From NCBI GenBank assembly GCA_024291935.2, contig CM044312.1:75659001-75723000 (forward strand): a stretch of DNA of 64,000 nucleotides, written 5' to 3'. Made by a program: the position numbers and the translations under genes. The stretch is from Okapia johnstoni. Its lineage: Eukaryota > Chordata > Mammalia > Artiodactyla > Giraffidae. Numbering within the stretch: position 1 is the first letter of the stretch; each line of letters begins with the position of its first letter. Shown one piece after another: positions 1 through 12,057 of the stretch. A model generated the notes under the pieces. That model saw nothing but the letters and a program-made list of their open reading frames with translations. It was not told the origin of the DNA and did not search any database.

Positions 1-311
1 TGAAGGAGGTGCCCTGAAATATGTGAACATACTCTCTCCCAAGTCCTTAGCTGACACCTGAACTGCATATGGAAGCAGATCATGAAAGCAGTGGCTGCAA
101 ACTTGAAAGCAATTTGTGGTTGTTGCCGACTGTAAAGCAGTTTTCAATGGGAATGCAGCCAAGTAAACTGCTAGAACAAAAATCTTCAAAGGTAACAGAA
201 TTCAGAATCAAGAATTAAAGTATATAATCTATTTTATAATGTACAGTACAAAATAAAAATTACTATATGTGCAAAGAAAAAGAAAACATGATTTACAGTC
301 AAGAGAAAAAC

Positions 312-524
312 CAGTTCAGTTCAGTTCAGTCACTCAGTCGTGTCCGACTCTTTGCGACCCCATGAACTGCAGCACGCCAGGCCTCCCTGTCCATCACGAA
401 CTCCCGGAGGCTACCCAAACTTATGTCCATTGAGTCCGTGATGCCATCCAGCCATCTCATCCGCTGTCGTCCCCTTCTCCTCCTGCCCTCAATCTTTCCC
501 AGCATGAGTCTTTTCAAATGAGTC
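312..524 (-). mobile_element. BovB (RTE LINE) 3' end fragment
   Basis: The plus strand starts with repeats of the TTCAG unit, then CACTCAGTCGTGTCCGACTC, the reverse complement of the BovB 3' terminus. Homology continues to about 524 and stops, so the copy is severely 5'-truncated. The antisense frame still reads the C-terminal BovB residues ([19 protein letters not shown]). It interrupts the old HAL1/L1 fragment. Confidence 0.9.
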
Positions 525-539
525 AATGCAAACTCACCT

Positions 540-1420
540 TAAAGTAACCCAGATGTTAAAATTAGCACACAGGGATTTGAAAACTGCCATTAAAATATGT
601 TCAAAAGTTTAAAAGAAAGAGTCATAATAAATAAAAGTATGGGGGAGGAGGGAGCACTCAGTCCAGAAATGGAAAATATATAAAATGGAAATTCTAGAAC
701 TGGAAAGTACACTATTTATATGGACCATTAACAGGGTGGTCTTAAGAGCATATTGGTGATGCTGGAAGAAAGGGTTGAAACTTGAAAATAAATGTAAAGT
801 ATTTATCCACTTTGAAAAACAGAGGGAAAAAAGATTAAATGAGAATGAACAGAATCTCAGCAATCTGTGGGACAAGGCCCCAAAGTCAATCTATCTATCT
901 CTATCTATTTATATTCATCTTTCTATAAGTCCCTGAAGAAGAGTGAAGGAATGAGGAAGAGGTATTATTTGGAAACCTGATGGTCAAAATTTGGTGTAAA
1001 ATATAAACTCTGTATCCAAAAAAACCTTAGTATCCAAAGAGATAAAAATATCAACTTTTTATCAAGTATCCCAAGAAATAAAAATACCCATCTCTCCACT
1101 ATCACCACCATACACATAGGCACAGTATAGAAAAACTATTGAAAACCAAAGATAAAGAGAAACTGTTGAAAGATAAGCAATTACAAACAGGGTAATATCA
1201 ATATGAATGAAAGCTGAACTTACATCAGAAAGAGATTAGGTGACAATGAGGCATTTTTGAGATGCTTAAAGAAACAAACAAAACAAATACTGTTAACCCC
1301 AAATTCTATACTCGGGGAAAATATCTTCCAGAAATAAAGATGAAATAAAGTCATTTTCAGATAAATGAAAACTGAGAGGATTTCTTCACAAGAGATCTGC
1401 ACCACAAATTGTCTACATTC
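540..1420 (+). repeat. Old LINE fragment, HAL1/L1M ORF1-like region
   Basis: The text follows the remembered L1/HAL1 ORF1 region in order: a gaaaaaagattaaatgagaatgaacag segment near 820-850, gaaaaccaaagataaagagaaact near 1140, and the aaattctatactcggggaaaatatcttc / cattttcagataaatgaaaactgagag block near 1300-1380. It is heavily decayed and has no coding capacity. The first 300 bases of the window may be the same element, split by the BovB end at 312-524. Confidence 0.7.
884..928. repeat. Short (CTAT)n-like simple repeat
   Basis: Imperfect CTAT/TCTA tetranucleotide run within the old LINE fragment. Confidence 0.6.
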
Positions 1421-1427
1421 TTAACTG

Positions 1428-1449
1428 TATATATGTATACTTCTGTGTT

Positions 1450-1483
<34 letters not shown>

Positions 1484-1545
1484 CACACACAAACATACAT
1501 TTGCATATGTATATACATATGTATACTTGGTATATTTGTATACAT
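1428..1545. repeat. Compound TA/TG/CA microsatellite
   Basis: A run of GTGTGT, then about ten TA units, then ACACAC, followed by imperfect ATGTATAC units. The frames through it translate to Tyr/Ile/His/Thr runs and are not coding. Confidence 0.9.
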
Positions 1546-1987
1546 GTAAATATTCTGACTTTGCACTAGGCTCACTTGCCTTCTATATCTCTGCCTAAGT
1601 TCTCCCATTTTATCACTTGCATTGTTACTCTACAATAATTTAGAGTACACTGTGATGTGTTTGTGTATGCTATTTAACTTTAATCTACAACTAGAGGTGG
1701 TTTGTTAACATTTAAAATATGTTAATCAAAAATCTGCCTATAAGGATGCTTACCAGCTGAAGTGCCTCAATCAGGGGCACTTTCTAGAGGCACTTAGAGT
1801 TAGCACTTCAGATACTGCTAATTATGTGTGCACCTGAGTGTTAACTAGTATCAGGAATATCAGAAATAATTTTTCCGGAAGATCAGTGAAATGAATGTTG
1901 TTCTTCATACATGGTGGCTGAAAACACTTTACAGTCACTGCTGCCTTTTCATAAATGTCCAAGAATCAAGGGGTTAGCAGATGTAAA

Positions 1988-2182
1988 TTATTACATATAG
2001 AATGGATAAACAACAAGGTCCTACTATATGGCACAGGGAACTATATTCAATATCCTGTGATAAATCATACGGAAGAGAGCATTTAAAAAAAGAGTGTCTC
2101 TATGTGTATAACTCGGTCACTGTGCTACACAGCGGAGACGGGCATAACACTGTAAATGAATCAGAATTTTTAAAAAAGAGAG
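1988..2182 (+). mobile_element. Old LINE-1 3' UTR end
   Basis: Matches the remembered artiodactyl L1 3' end: AACAACAAGGTCCTACTATA, GGCACAGGGAACTATATTCA, then a CGGTCACTGTGCTACACAGC segment and an A-rich tail near 2168-2177. Old copy with many substitutions. Confidence 0.75.
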
Positions 2183-3059
2183 AGAGCGTCTAGCTGCTTA
2201 GCTACAGATCACCCAGAGCTCTGTTTTATCTGTGTCCCATCTTGATGTAGGATTCTGCCTTCTGATTACAAGGAAAGGTAACAGATCCTGACATCAGAAC
2301 ATTGTTTAGTATGTTTCACAGTGAAACTGAGATCTAAAGTGCTTGAAATGTGCCTAAATAAACGAGAGCAGGTAGTTTACGCAGCCTGTTGAAATCAGTT
2401 ATATGACTGATCATCAAGCCTGCTACTTCATATATGCAAGTAGCAGAATTCAGTTGGGATTTGCTTAAATAATACCATATCACCTAGTTGTGGGGTCTTA
2501 GGGGAAGACATGAATAGCTCTCATCAGCTATTATTTATCTTAAGTCAGTTTGCATCTGCCCCCCACCTCAACTCCACCTCCCTACCTCACCTGGCCAAGA
2601 AAGGGAGTTATTACAGGATCAACAAGCCTGTGCAAGTCTTTTAAAAGATACTGTATGTAGCAATTTTGTTTATATAAGTTTATTTATACATACACATGTG
2701 TGTGTGTAAATACATATATGTTCATATATACATAAATACATTCATTCTACTCTGGTGTTTATACCAATACAAATCATATAAAAACACAATAGGGAACACA
2801 GTTTGATATTAAGAAATATTTTTAAGTGGACAAATTAAGTAAATTAAATTCTTCAGTGAAGGAATGCGTGAAGAATTAACTGGTTCACAGATTTCGTAAC
2901 CGACAAGAAATCTTTTTGCCTCTCACTCAAGCAAATTAATTCAGAAGATCACAAATGCTCTTCTCTTTTATCCGAAGAAATGCCATAACCTTTCTTTTAA
3001 AACAAAGTTATTTTAAGCATTACTTTTGATAATTCATTCAGAGCAATGAATGAAACTCA

Positions 3060-3182
<123 letters not shown>

Positions 3183-3771
3183 CTAAAACCGGGAGAAAAA
3201 GAAGGAATTGGTTAGTGTAATAAAAATGTTTAACTTGTTTTTTTGACTGTTGTTTTTCCTAACCCTAGACATCTCATATATAAGCCTCTCTTGGTTAGGG
3301 AAGGCAAAGGGGGCAGATGAAAAGAGGACAATGACCAGCAAAAGAGATGGGGGAGACGGATATAGCGAGGTATCAATTACAATCAATAATGGGAGTGCAT
3401 CATTATGAAGCATTCTAGTACACAATTGAGGAGTGTTTTTAAAAAAGCACTGGTCATGAGTGTATTCAGGTGTAGATTTCCAAGGCAATGTTTCACGAGG
3501 TAATTAAATTATTAACAATACTGTTATTTTTTAAAGTACATATAAATCAACATAAAGTCAGAAGACCAATCAGTAGAAGTAGTTTCATTACCCTCAAGGA
3601 AACATATGCAGACTTCAGGGCACAAAGAGTTCTGATGTTTGGAAAAGTAAGTCCTGTATTTTCAAACTCATAAATTCATATAAAGTACTTTCAAAGAGAA
3701 TTTTCAAGTAAACAGAAGGAAACTAACGAGTAAAAGTAACATTTTATACCTATTACTGTAAGATTACAGTC

Positions 3772-3990
3772 CTGGGATCAGCAAACTTTTTCTATAAAGA
3801 ACTGGAGAGTAAATATATTTAGTTTGATGGGCCATCTGGTCTCTGTTGCAACTACTTAACTTCTGCAGCTATAGCATAAAAGCAGCCATTGTCAACAGAA
3901 AAATAAATGGATATGGATATGTTCCAAGAAAACTTCATTTACGGCAGGTCACATTGGGCCTCAGATCTCTAGTTTGTCTAAAATGGGATT
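3772..3990 (+). mobile_element. MER20-like nonautonomous hAT DNA transposon
   Basis: GATCAGCAAACTTTTTCTAT near the start, GGGCCATCTGGTCTCTGTTG in the middle and CAAGAAAACTTCATTTACGG later follow the family with a CAGGGGTCNGCAAACT terminus. Its right inverted terminus is decayed. The family name is tentative. Confidence 0.65.
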
Positions 3991-4206
3991 CAGCTGTAAG
4001 CTTATCAGAAAACAAAATCTCAGTTTTGCACATCCTTATATTCCATAGTTAATCAAACTCAGTACCTAATACGCAGCCCACACTCAACAAAGTTTTAATA
4101 GATCAATCATTAGGTGAGTATGCTGAATGAAAAAACGTTCTAAAACTATTTCAAACCAACTTAACTAAATTTTAGCGAATACCTTGTTGGCAAATTAATC
4201 CCAGTG

Positions 4207-4284
4207 ATGGAGGAGCCTGGTGGGCTGCCGTCTATGGGGTCGCACAGAGTTGGACACAACTGAAGTGACTTAGCAGCAGCATCA
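4207..4284 (+). mobile_element. BOV-A2/Bov-A SINE 3' fragment
   Basis: GGAGGAGCCTGGTGGGCTGC, then GGGGTCGCACAGAGTTGGAC and a tail of CAG-type repeats, the usual BOV-A2 ending. Only about the last 80 bp remain. Confidence 0.88.
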
Positions 4285-4790
4285 GCAGTGCATTTAAATT
4301 ATGAGAGAAATACAAAACCCTTTTATTGCTAAATATTACTTTGACATTAGTAGATGCAATAGTCAGTAAAAGATATTTTATAAAGACAGATTCTGATTTT
4401 TAAAGTCTCTCATATAACAGTATTGGGATGGAAAAAGCCAACAGAGCCATCATACCATACATGACTGAGATTATAGCATTCCCTTGGCAAGAACAAATAA
4501 TGCACTAATAAACAGATTATTTGGAGTACTGAGATTTATTTCTTTAATTTCCCATTAACATAGCATCCTAGTCTATGGATTACCCATATAGTTGGGAAAA
4601 TCTAATATTCTATTTTCATGTTGCTATAAGCACATGCTTCTCATCTCCTGAAATGGGCACATCTTGAGGGGCCAATGAGACCATATTCTGGCTCTGCTGG
4701 GCTTAGACTGCCACAGCCTCTGAATGTGTTCAGTTAGTCAGCAACACGCTGCAGACTGAGGAAGCAAGGAAGACTCAATCCTTGAATGTT

Positions 4791-6077
4791 CAGTTCAGTT
4801 CAGTCACTCAGTCATGTCTGACTCTTTGTGACCCCATGAACCGCAGCACGTCAGGCCTCCCTGTCCATCATCAACTCCCGGAGTCCACCCAAACTCATGT
4901 CCATCTCATCCTCTGTCATCCCCTTCTCCTCTTGTCCTCAGTCTTTCCCAGCATCAGGGTCTTTTCAAATGAGTCAGCTCTTCGCATGAGGTGGCCAAAG
5001 GATTGGAGTTTCAGCTTCAACATCAGTCCTTCCAATGAACAACCAGGACTGATCTCCTTTAGGATGGACTGGTTGCATCTCCTTGCAGTCCAAGGGACTC
5101 TCAGGAGTCTTCTCCAACACCACAGTTCAAAAGCATCAATTCTTCGGTGCTCAGCTTTCTTTATAGTCCAACTCTCACATCCATACATGACCACTGGAAA
5201 AACCATAGCCTTGACTAGATGGACCTTTGTTGGCAAGGTAATGTCTCTGCTTTTTAATATGCTATCTAGGTTGGTCATAACTTTTCTTCCAAGGAGTAAG
5301 CGTCTTTTAATTTCATGGCTGCAATCACCATCTGCAGTGATTTTGGAGCCCAGAAAAATAAAGTCATCCACTGTTTGCACTGTTTGCCTATCTATTTCCC
5401 ATGAAGTGATGGGACCAGATGCCATGATCTTAGTTTTCTGAATGTTGAGCTTTAAGCCAACTTTTTCACTCTCCTCTTTCACTTTCATCAACAGGCTCTT
5501 TAGTTCTTCTTCACTTTCTGCCATAAGGGTGTTGTCATCTGCATATCTGAGGTTATCGATATTTCTCCCGGCAATCTTGATTCCAGCTTGTGCTTCATCC
5601 AGCCCAGCATTTCTCATGATGTACTCTGCATATAAGTTAAATAAGCAGGGTGACAATATACAGCCTTGACGTACTTCTTTTCCTATTTGGAACCAGCCTG
5701 TTGTTTCATGTCCAGTTCTAACTGTTGCTTCCTGACCTGCATACAGGTTTCTCAAGAGACAGGTCAGGTGGTCTGGTATGCCCATCTCTTTAAGAATTTT
5801 CCACAGTTTATTGTGATCCACACAATCAAAGGCTTTGGCATAGTCAATAAAGCAGAAATAGATGTTTTTCTGGAACTCTCTTGCTTTTTCGATGATCCAG
5901 CATATGTTGGCAATTTGATCTCTGGTTCCTCTGTCTTTTCTAAAACCAGCTTGCACATCTGGAAGTTCACTGTTCACGTATTGCTGAAGCCTGGCTTGGA
6001 GAATTTTGAGCATTACTTTACTAGATTGTGAGATGAGTGCAATTGTGTGGTAGTTTCAGCATTCTTTGGCATTGCCT
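4791..6077 (-). mobile_element. BovB LINE, 1.29-kb 5'-truncated copy with reverse-transcriptase region
   Basis: The minus strand runs from the reverse-transcriptase region to the 3' end of BovB. An open frame of 365 codons (4916-6013) covers the second half of the RTE reverse transcriptase: QAGFRKDRGTRDQ, IDYAKAFDCVDH, EVRQGCILSPCLFNLYAEY, then the catalytic LRYADD motif near 5540-5560, and the C-terminal [19 protein letters not shown] and GCESWTIKKAEHRRIDAFEL blocks. It ends at a TGA where the family has CGA (Arg), a CpG decay. The endonuclease half is missing. Target-site duplications of TCCTTGANTGTT (4779-4790 and 6078-6089, one mismatch) fix both ends. It is a dead copy. Confidence 0.95.
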
Positions 6078-6787
6078 TCCTTGACTGTTACCCAGTTGCT
6101 ACACAAGAATAAGGTGTTGGTAGAATGTGCGTTAATTTTTTACATGTTTTTGCTTTTTTTTCTTACAGAAAAAAGAACAAGTTAACTTTCTAAAGGAGAT
6201 GTGTATGCTTCTTCCAAAGTTGTGAACTGTGTCATCAGCTGGTTACACCTAACATGTGAAAAGTCCTTTCACTCATGTGTTCATGTGCTCAGAACTATGG
6301 AATAGGGCTGATGTTGCTGCACCACCTCTTCCCTTTCACACACTAAAGGTAAGTTATGGAGAAATGCAATACTGATTCCTTCAGTAGGCTATCTTCTCAG
6401 AACATGTGGAATACATAAAACATGTCTACTGCCTTTGCCATCTTCTATCAAGGTTTTGGTTTTTTCTCCTTTAGCTTCTTCATTTGTTTCTAATTCACTA
6501 ACCAAAGTCAAACAAAGTCTCGCAGAGAAGGTGCTTAGCTTATTTTTAAGATACTACCTGAAATTATTTTTTCTAATACATAGGAAATAAACATTACTAT
6601 AAGAATGTATAAATCTGAGTTGATTAAAACATAGTAAGATATAATAAGAGAAAATAAAACCAAGGTCTAGATGATACCTTGGTTCCCTACACTAACTCCA
6701 CAATGAAAATAATTTTTAAGTAATTATGTACACATAGACAATGTACATGTATATATTGAATATATGTGTATGTTTATGTGTGTGTTT

Positions 6788-7003
6788 GTGCTAAGTTGCT
6801 TCAGGCATGTCCAACTGTTTGCAACTCTATGGACTGTAGCCTGCCAGGCTCCTCTGTCTATGGGATTCTCCAGGCAAGAATATTGGAGTGGCTTGCCATG
6901 CCTTCCTCCAGGGGAACTTCTGAACCCAAGGATCGAACCCACGTCTCTTATATCTCCTGCACTGGCAGGTAGGTTTTTTACCACTAGTGCCACCTGGGAA
7001 GCC

Positions 7004-7004
<1 letters not shown>
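6788..7004 (-). mobile_element. Bov-tA SINE, full length
   Basis: On the plus strand it begins CTAAGTTGCTTCAGGCATGT and ends with the reverse complement of the tRNA-Glu-derived head (GCCACCTGGGAAGCCCC). The head retains degenerate A and B box-like sequence of the tRNA promoter. Its 5' end directly abuts a (GT) tract. Confidence 0.93.

Positions 7005-7005
<1 letters not shown>

Positions 7006-7067
<62 letters not shown>
7006..7067. repeat. (GT)31 microsatellite between Bov-tA and BovB
   Basis: An uninterrupted dinucleotide run of about 62 bp. It lies between the 5' end of a Bov-tA and the 3' end of a BovB, both on the minus strand, so it is in the position of the BovB tail as (AC)n. Perfect runs of this length are usually polymorphic. 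Confidence 0.98.
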
Positions 7068-7068
<1 letters not shown>

Positions 7069-7790
7069 GTTGTTGTTAAGTCTCTAAGTCATGTCTGCCT
7101 CTTCGCAACCCCATGAGACTGCAGCATTCCAGGCTTCCCTGTCTTTCACTATCTCCCAGAGTTTGCTCAAACTCCTGTCCATTGAGTAGGTGATGCCATC
7201 CAACCATCTGATCCTCTGTCCAATTCCTTCTCTTCCTGCCCTCAATCTTTCCCAGCATCAGGGTCTTTTCCAATGAGTTGCCTCTTCGCATCAGGTGGCC
7301 AAAGATTGGAGCTTCAGCTTTAGCATCAGTTCTTCCAATGAGTATTCAGGGTTGATTTCCTTTAGGACTGACTGGTTTGGATCTCTTTGCTGCCCAAGGG
7401 AGTCTCAAGAGTATCTTCCAGCACCACAGTTCAAAAGCATCAATTCTTTGGCACTCAGCCTTCTTTATGATCCAACTCTCACATCTGTACATGAGTACTG
7501 GAAAAACCATAGCTTTGACTAGATGGACCTTTGTTGGCAAAGTGATGTCTCTGCTTTTTAATATGCTGTCTAGGTTGGTCATAGCTTTGCTTCCAAGGAG
7601 CAAGTGTCTTTTAATTTCATGGCTGCAGTCACTGTCCACAGTGATTTTGGAGCCCAAAAAAATAAAATCTGTCACTGTTGCCCTTTTTTCCTCATCTATT
7701 TGCCCTGAAGTAATGGGACCGGATGCCATGATCTTCATTTTTTGAATGTTGAGTTTTAAGCCAGCTTTTTCACTCTCCTCTTTCACCTTC
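7068..7790 (-). mobile_element. BovB LINE, 0.7-kb 3' fragment
   Basis: The plus strand starts TGTTGTTGTTAAGTCTCTAA and continues as reverse-complement BovB to TTTTTCACTCTCCTCTTTCACC. The antisense frame reads KEESEKAGLKLNIQKMKIM and FIFLGSKITVDSDCSHEIK. It has more substitutions than the 4791-6077 copy. Confidence 0.93.
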
Positions 7791-7964
7791 TATATGTATG
7801 TATATATAATATATGTGTATTTATCTAGAGATGTATATTTCTTCCTTACATCAATTCTATATATGCTTTTTAGGAACAAATAACAGGTTAGAGATTCACT
7901 GACCTTTGTCACTGACCAGGACTACAATTAATGATATGTTTAGTTTACAATGAATAATACTTAC

Positions 7965-8024
7965 GGCATCATTTCCTTTCATTATGCATTCTTCTGTTTT
8001 TAGTGCTGTACTTGGCCAGTGTAT
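7965..8024 (-). CDS. SEMA3E: SEMA3E coding exon (probably exon 3), Sema domain
   Basis: A 60-bp minus-strand exon lies between a TTTCAG acceptor and a strong GTAAGT donor. It encodes exactly 20 codons, IHWPSTALKTEECIMKGNDA, in phase 0 on both sides. The exon before it ends on Glu, giving the E-IHWP junction I remember in human SEMA3E. The Cys in EEC is one of the conserved disulphide cysteines of the Sema domain. The acceptor has a rather weak, AT-rich polypyrimidine tract. The exon is too short to be noticed as an open frame and was found from its splice sites and the semaphorin motif. Remembered human residues differ at a few positions (M for T, K for N). Confidence 0.92.
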
Positions 8025-8442
8025 CTGAAATAAAATATAATGCACTATTATGCAAACACATATAAAAATAAATTACACTGAAAACCCATTTTATTTTTTC
8101 TGTAAGTCAATACTTTATATTTTATTTTATTTTTGTTGGTTTTATTTCTTTCTTTGAGAAGATCAAGAGATTTATCACTTAACTCAGATATTATGGAGCC
8201 AAATCCAGGCCCTAATACATGAAAAATATTGGGGACTTATAAAAGTGGTGACAATAGCATTTAATTATGATGATCTTGTTATGATTAAATTTATTATCAT
8301 AGGAATAAGCACTACATGGTTTCAACTATAGGAACACAACATTACTTTAATATTGTTATTACTGTAACAGGCCCCCTAAGTTTCTTACTAACAATATTCA
8401 GCATCATGTGGTCCTTTGCTTTTACAGTGCAGTATATAAACT

Positions 8443-8694
8443 TTTAAATACTTTGGCCACCTGATGCAAAAAGCCAACACACTGCAAAAGACCCTGAAGC
8501 TGGGAAAGACAGGGCAGGAGGAGAAGGGGAGTGGGTAGAATATGACAAGGTTAGATGGCATCACCAACACAATGGACATGAATTTGAGCAACCTCCAGGA
8601 GATAATGAAGGACGGGGAAGCCTGCAGCCGTGCTGCAGTCCATGGGGTCACACAGAGTTGGACACGACTTAGTGACTGAACAACAACAAACAGA
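8443..8694 (+). mobile_element. BovB-derived 3' end
   Basis: Reads ACTTTGGCCACCTGATGCAA, GACCCTGAAGCTGGGAAAGA, GATGGCATCACCAACACAAT and ends GACTGAACAACAACAA. It is a diverged BovB 3' terminus whose tail is ACAACA-type rather than the GAACTGAACTGA of younger copies. Confidence 0.88.
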
Positions 8695-10224
8695 AACACA
8701 TGAGCACTTTTTCTTATGTTGCAACATAAAAAAGACAAAGAACAAGTAGGGGTACAAAAGAAAGCCAGTTAAAAGCCAAAAGCACACAGAGAAAAGCCTA
8801 GAATCAATGCTCTTCATTATATCGTAGGTCTATCGATGGAGCATATATGATTCAGGAAAGATATCACATTAAGGTAACAATGCCAGGTTCAACTGCAGTC
8901 TTGCATCAGCCTGAAGAGGGTCCTTAACACCACTACAGAATAAGGATCCTGGAAGTGAAACTGTTGAATTTATAAACTTTATTGATCCTTTTTTGGAAAA
9001 AATTCAGACACTGAGGGATAGGTTTTCTCATATGACTTCTAAAATATATTCTAATTTGAGATTCAATTTGGTTTTGGAATTATAGTTTTACTATGGATGC
9101 ATAAATCATTCAAAAGGATATGCTAGAATGTATGTGTGTACATGTGTAAACACAAACTCAAAATAAAAATTAATTTTAGGATTATTCATCACTGGAAAGA
9201 TAATTTGCTTATTAATATGAGTAAATCAGAGAATACCTAACCCATCAATCATAATGATTAACATTCTTAGCATCTTTAATTTACAAGAAGCAGGGCTTTT
9301 CTTCTTATAACATTAACACCCTTTTTTATTCACTTTTCATCATTATGTAAAATGAGACTTATTTAAACTATATTTCTACAATTTCAAAGTATTTGATAAC
9401 CAATTCTTTGGAGAAAAATACCAAAGTTCAGCTTTTCTATGTTGAAACAGTATCCAGACAAGAGAATAACCTCAATTTACTACCTCATTCTCCTCAATCA
9501 TTGGCTTTATGTGGATTATTTCTGGGACTATTTGAACACATTGTTTTGGGGGAGCAATTCTCTAGAGGATTCCTATATTTTGTTGACTAACTTTGTTTTC
9601 AGCTATCTTTTCAAACAGCCTTGGAAGATAGAGATAGATCCTCCTTCCAGGGCAAATAGATTTTTTTCTTGATCAGGATAATAAAGATAATGTCTCCCTC
9701 TGGGCAAAGGCTGGACAGGTTTGCTAGAAAACTCCTTTTAAGACTGAGAGTATTCTGAGCTGGAAGGTGGTAAAGTGGGTGCAACACATATTCACTGTGT
9801 GTACGTCTCCTTAGGCTGCTTTGCTTTGTGGGACTTGAGGAGGAAAGACAACTGATGGAAAGACGAGGCTCACGCAGTCTGCTGTACTGGGAGTGACAGA
9901 GTCCTCGGTCTCTAGCCCAGGTGCCTCCTGTCTTCCGCCAGCATCAGTGAAACTATGACGGGCTGACTTGTCTAAAAGCAAGGTAAAATTCACAGTTCTT
10001 GACACAAATAAAAAATAACATATTCTGTGGTGGTGAAGACAATATGTGGTTCTTCTAGGATTGCCAGAATGTGTTATTTCTAGCAGCAAACCTAATAGTG
10101 ACGGCTGCTCTAGAAATAATGAAATCATTACTTCAGGCACATCTTAAATGATGTTCCCAGATAACTTTCAACAGATGGCATTTGTCCCTCCTTTAATGCT
10201 CTGAATTGTTTTTCTTCCTTTTTC
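8695..10224. other. Unassigned intronic stretch with a GC-richer block at about 9640-9990
   Basis: Most of this is AT-rich without a recognisable repeat. The block at about 9640-9990 is richer in G+C and has the look of an old LTR or unique regulatory sequence, but I could not match it to a family and it has no splice-bounded coding frame. Confidence 0.4.
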
Positions 10225-10388
10225 TTCCTATGATATCACAGTATGTGTATTCAATTTTAGCTCTCTTATTAAGCTGTAAGTTACAGAGGGCAAGGCAGTG
10301 ACTTACTTCTGTAGCCCTAAAATGCCTACCTGGCACAGTGTCTTTAATGCCATCACTGCTTATTCATTGGCTACTGACAGATTTGTAT
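10225..10388 (+). repeat. L2 LINE 3' end
   Basis: TTAAGCTGTAAGTTACAGAGG, GCAAGGCAGTGACTTACTTC and CTACCTGGCACAGTGTCTTT follow the L2 3' end (tagactgtaagctcc..., gcctggcacagtg). Old and degraded. Confidence 0.75.
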
Positions 10389-11861
10389 CAGTCAACATTT
10401 CTTTATCACATTCTTCAAAAAGTCAGTTCACTAAAGGAGCCTACAATACAGTTTGAGAGAGAGATTCACTGACATGAAAATGCTGCAATCCGTGTCAAGT
10501 AAATGAGACAAGCAACACTTTCCAGTTTAATCAGGGAGGAAATCCTACAGAATTTAGTGAGTGTGAAAGACTGGCAGGATTTCTGAGGGCAGAGAAAACG
10601 GTCTTAACCAGATCACTCGGGGTTCAGAGGGAAAGAAGTAGAAGATTAAGTTACGAACACTTAACCACTCAAGTCCAACACATCAGAACTCCCCTAAGGA
10701 ATAATATACTTGAGTTTTGCTTCTATTGTTGTTTATACTTTAGTTTGCTTTGTTTTTTTAACAAAATTTAACAGGCTCAGGACTGTATTCAAATGTCCAC
10801 TCAGGTGAGAAAAGATAAGAGAATGATCTCACTGGAAATCAAAAGTTATTTTTAAGCCATCATGTACAGATGTTCTGCCAAGACAGTAAGGGAAATGATT
10901 TTCTTCATTTGTTTTGGCAGTCAGGATGCCTTTTGGTTCTGCTCCAAAGTATAGCATCAACAAAAAGTCGTAAAATTAAGCTATCTGTTCTGCATAAAAC
11001 ATTTTTAAAGGCAGTTAAACAACAGGGTGTAATGACATTGCCAAATTCTCTGCACCAAGAAAGGTACAAAAAGCAAAAGGTTAAAAACACATGATTTCAT
11101 CACAATACTCCTACTGTATAATTTAATTGCTCTAATGCATTTTAACAGGCCATTTACTATTCTTGTATGGCTCAAAGGAGAAAAATAAAATAAAAATTAA
11201 ATTACAAAGTATTCTTTTCTGGACTCCCTATTGAATCTCCTAATTATACCAGGATTAAGAATTTAACAATTCTATTGTTACATGATGTTAGAACACTCAG
11301 AGATTTTGGAGAGCAAAAACAAATGAACAAAAAAGTAATAATTTAACTGTCTAAAAAACATTGTTTCCTTTTTTTGTTGAAAAAGATTAAATAAAATGAT
11401 CCAGTAAATGTAAATCTCTCTTGGAATATATTTACGTGACTAAGACACTATTATAACTTTGTCTAATATTCTCTTCCTAATTCTATTATTCTAATGAAAA
11501 GCGTTGTTTATATTTTAGTTTTTTCTTTCTATACTTTACATCTATATATAGTACCAGTGCCCATCAACTCATATTTTAATTAAAGGTCCTACAAATGTCA
11601 TTAAAATCAAAAAAATATATTTTGAATATAACACATTAAAAGAGACTTAATGGTTTGTAAGTGGTAGTTTTAACATGTCACACTTCCCTCTTACTGTTTA
11701 TCCTTTTATAATTAGTTATAATGACTGTCATTATTCAAATACTTTATAACCAGAATTATAATCTTCTGCATTATAGATAAAATTTGTTCTTGAAATGTTG
11801 ATAATCAAAAGCTTTTGAATTAGAACACTATTATTATGACACAAACATTTCTGGCCTGGTA
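10389..11861. other. Unassigned AT-rich intronic stretch
   Basis: No repeat family or exon recognised. The block at 10860-11095 has short frames on both strands but no splice signals or known motif. Confidence 0.5.
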
Positions 11862-12057
11862 AGACTCTGATGTTAGGAGAGACTGAAGCCAAAAGGAGAA
11901 GGGGCAGCAGAGGATGAGATGCTTAGATAGCATCACTGACCCAATGGACATGAATTTGAGCAAGCTCCGGGAGAGAGCGGAGGATAGAGGAGCCTGGTGT
12001 GCTGCCATCCATGGGGTCGCAAAGAATCAGACATAATTTAGCAACTGAACAACAAAT
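11862..12057 (+). mobile_element. BovB-derived 3' end
   Basis: GACTCTGATGTTAGGAGAGA, AGCATCACTGACCCAATGGA, CATGAATTTGAGCAAGCTCC and an ending GCAACTGAACAACAA. Diverged like the copy at 8443. Confidence 0.87.

Larger units (their letters stand above)
3183..7964 (-). other. SEMA3E: SEMA3E intron 3 (complete)
   Basis: This 4.8-kb phase-0 intron lies between the exons at 7965-8024 and 3063-3182. More than half is transposon: a MER20-like element, a Bov-A remnant, a 1.3-kb BovB, a Bov-tA, a (GT)31 tract and a second BovB. Stretches 3183-3770, 4290-4778 and 6090-6787 are AT-rich with nothing recognisable. Confidence 0.85.

Noticed and set aside
4782..5970. Long plus-strand open frames (up to 219 codons) opposite the BovB reverse transcriptase
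   Set aside because: They are antisense shadows of the 4791-6077 BovB; the minus strand carries the recognisable RT motifs.
6764..7087. Frames ending in Val-Cys runs
   Set aside because: Bov-tA translated into the (GT)31 microsatellite.
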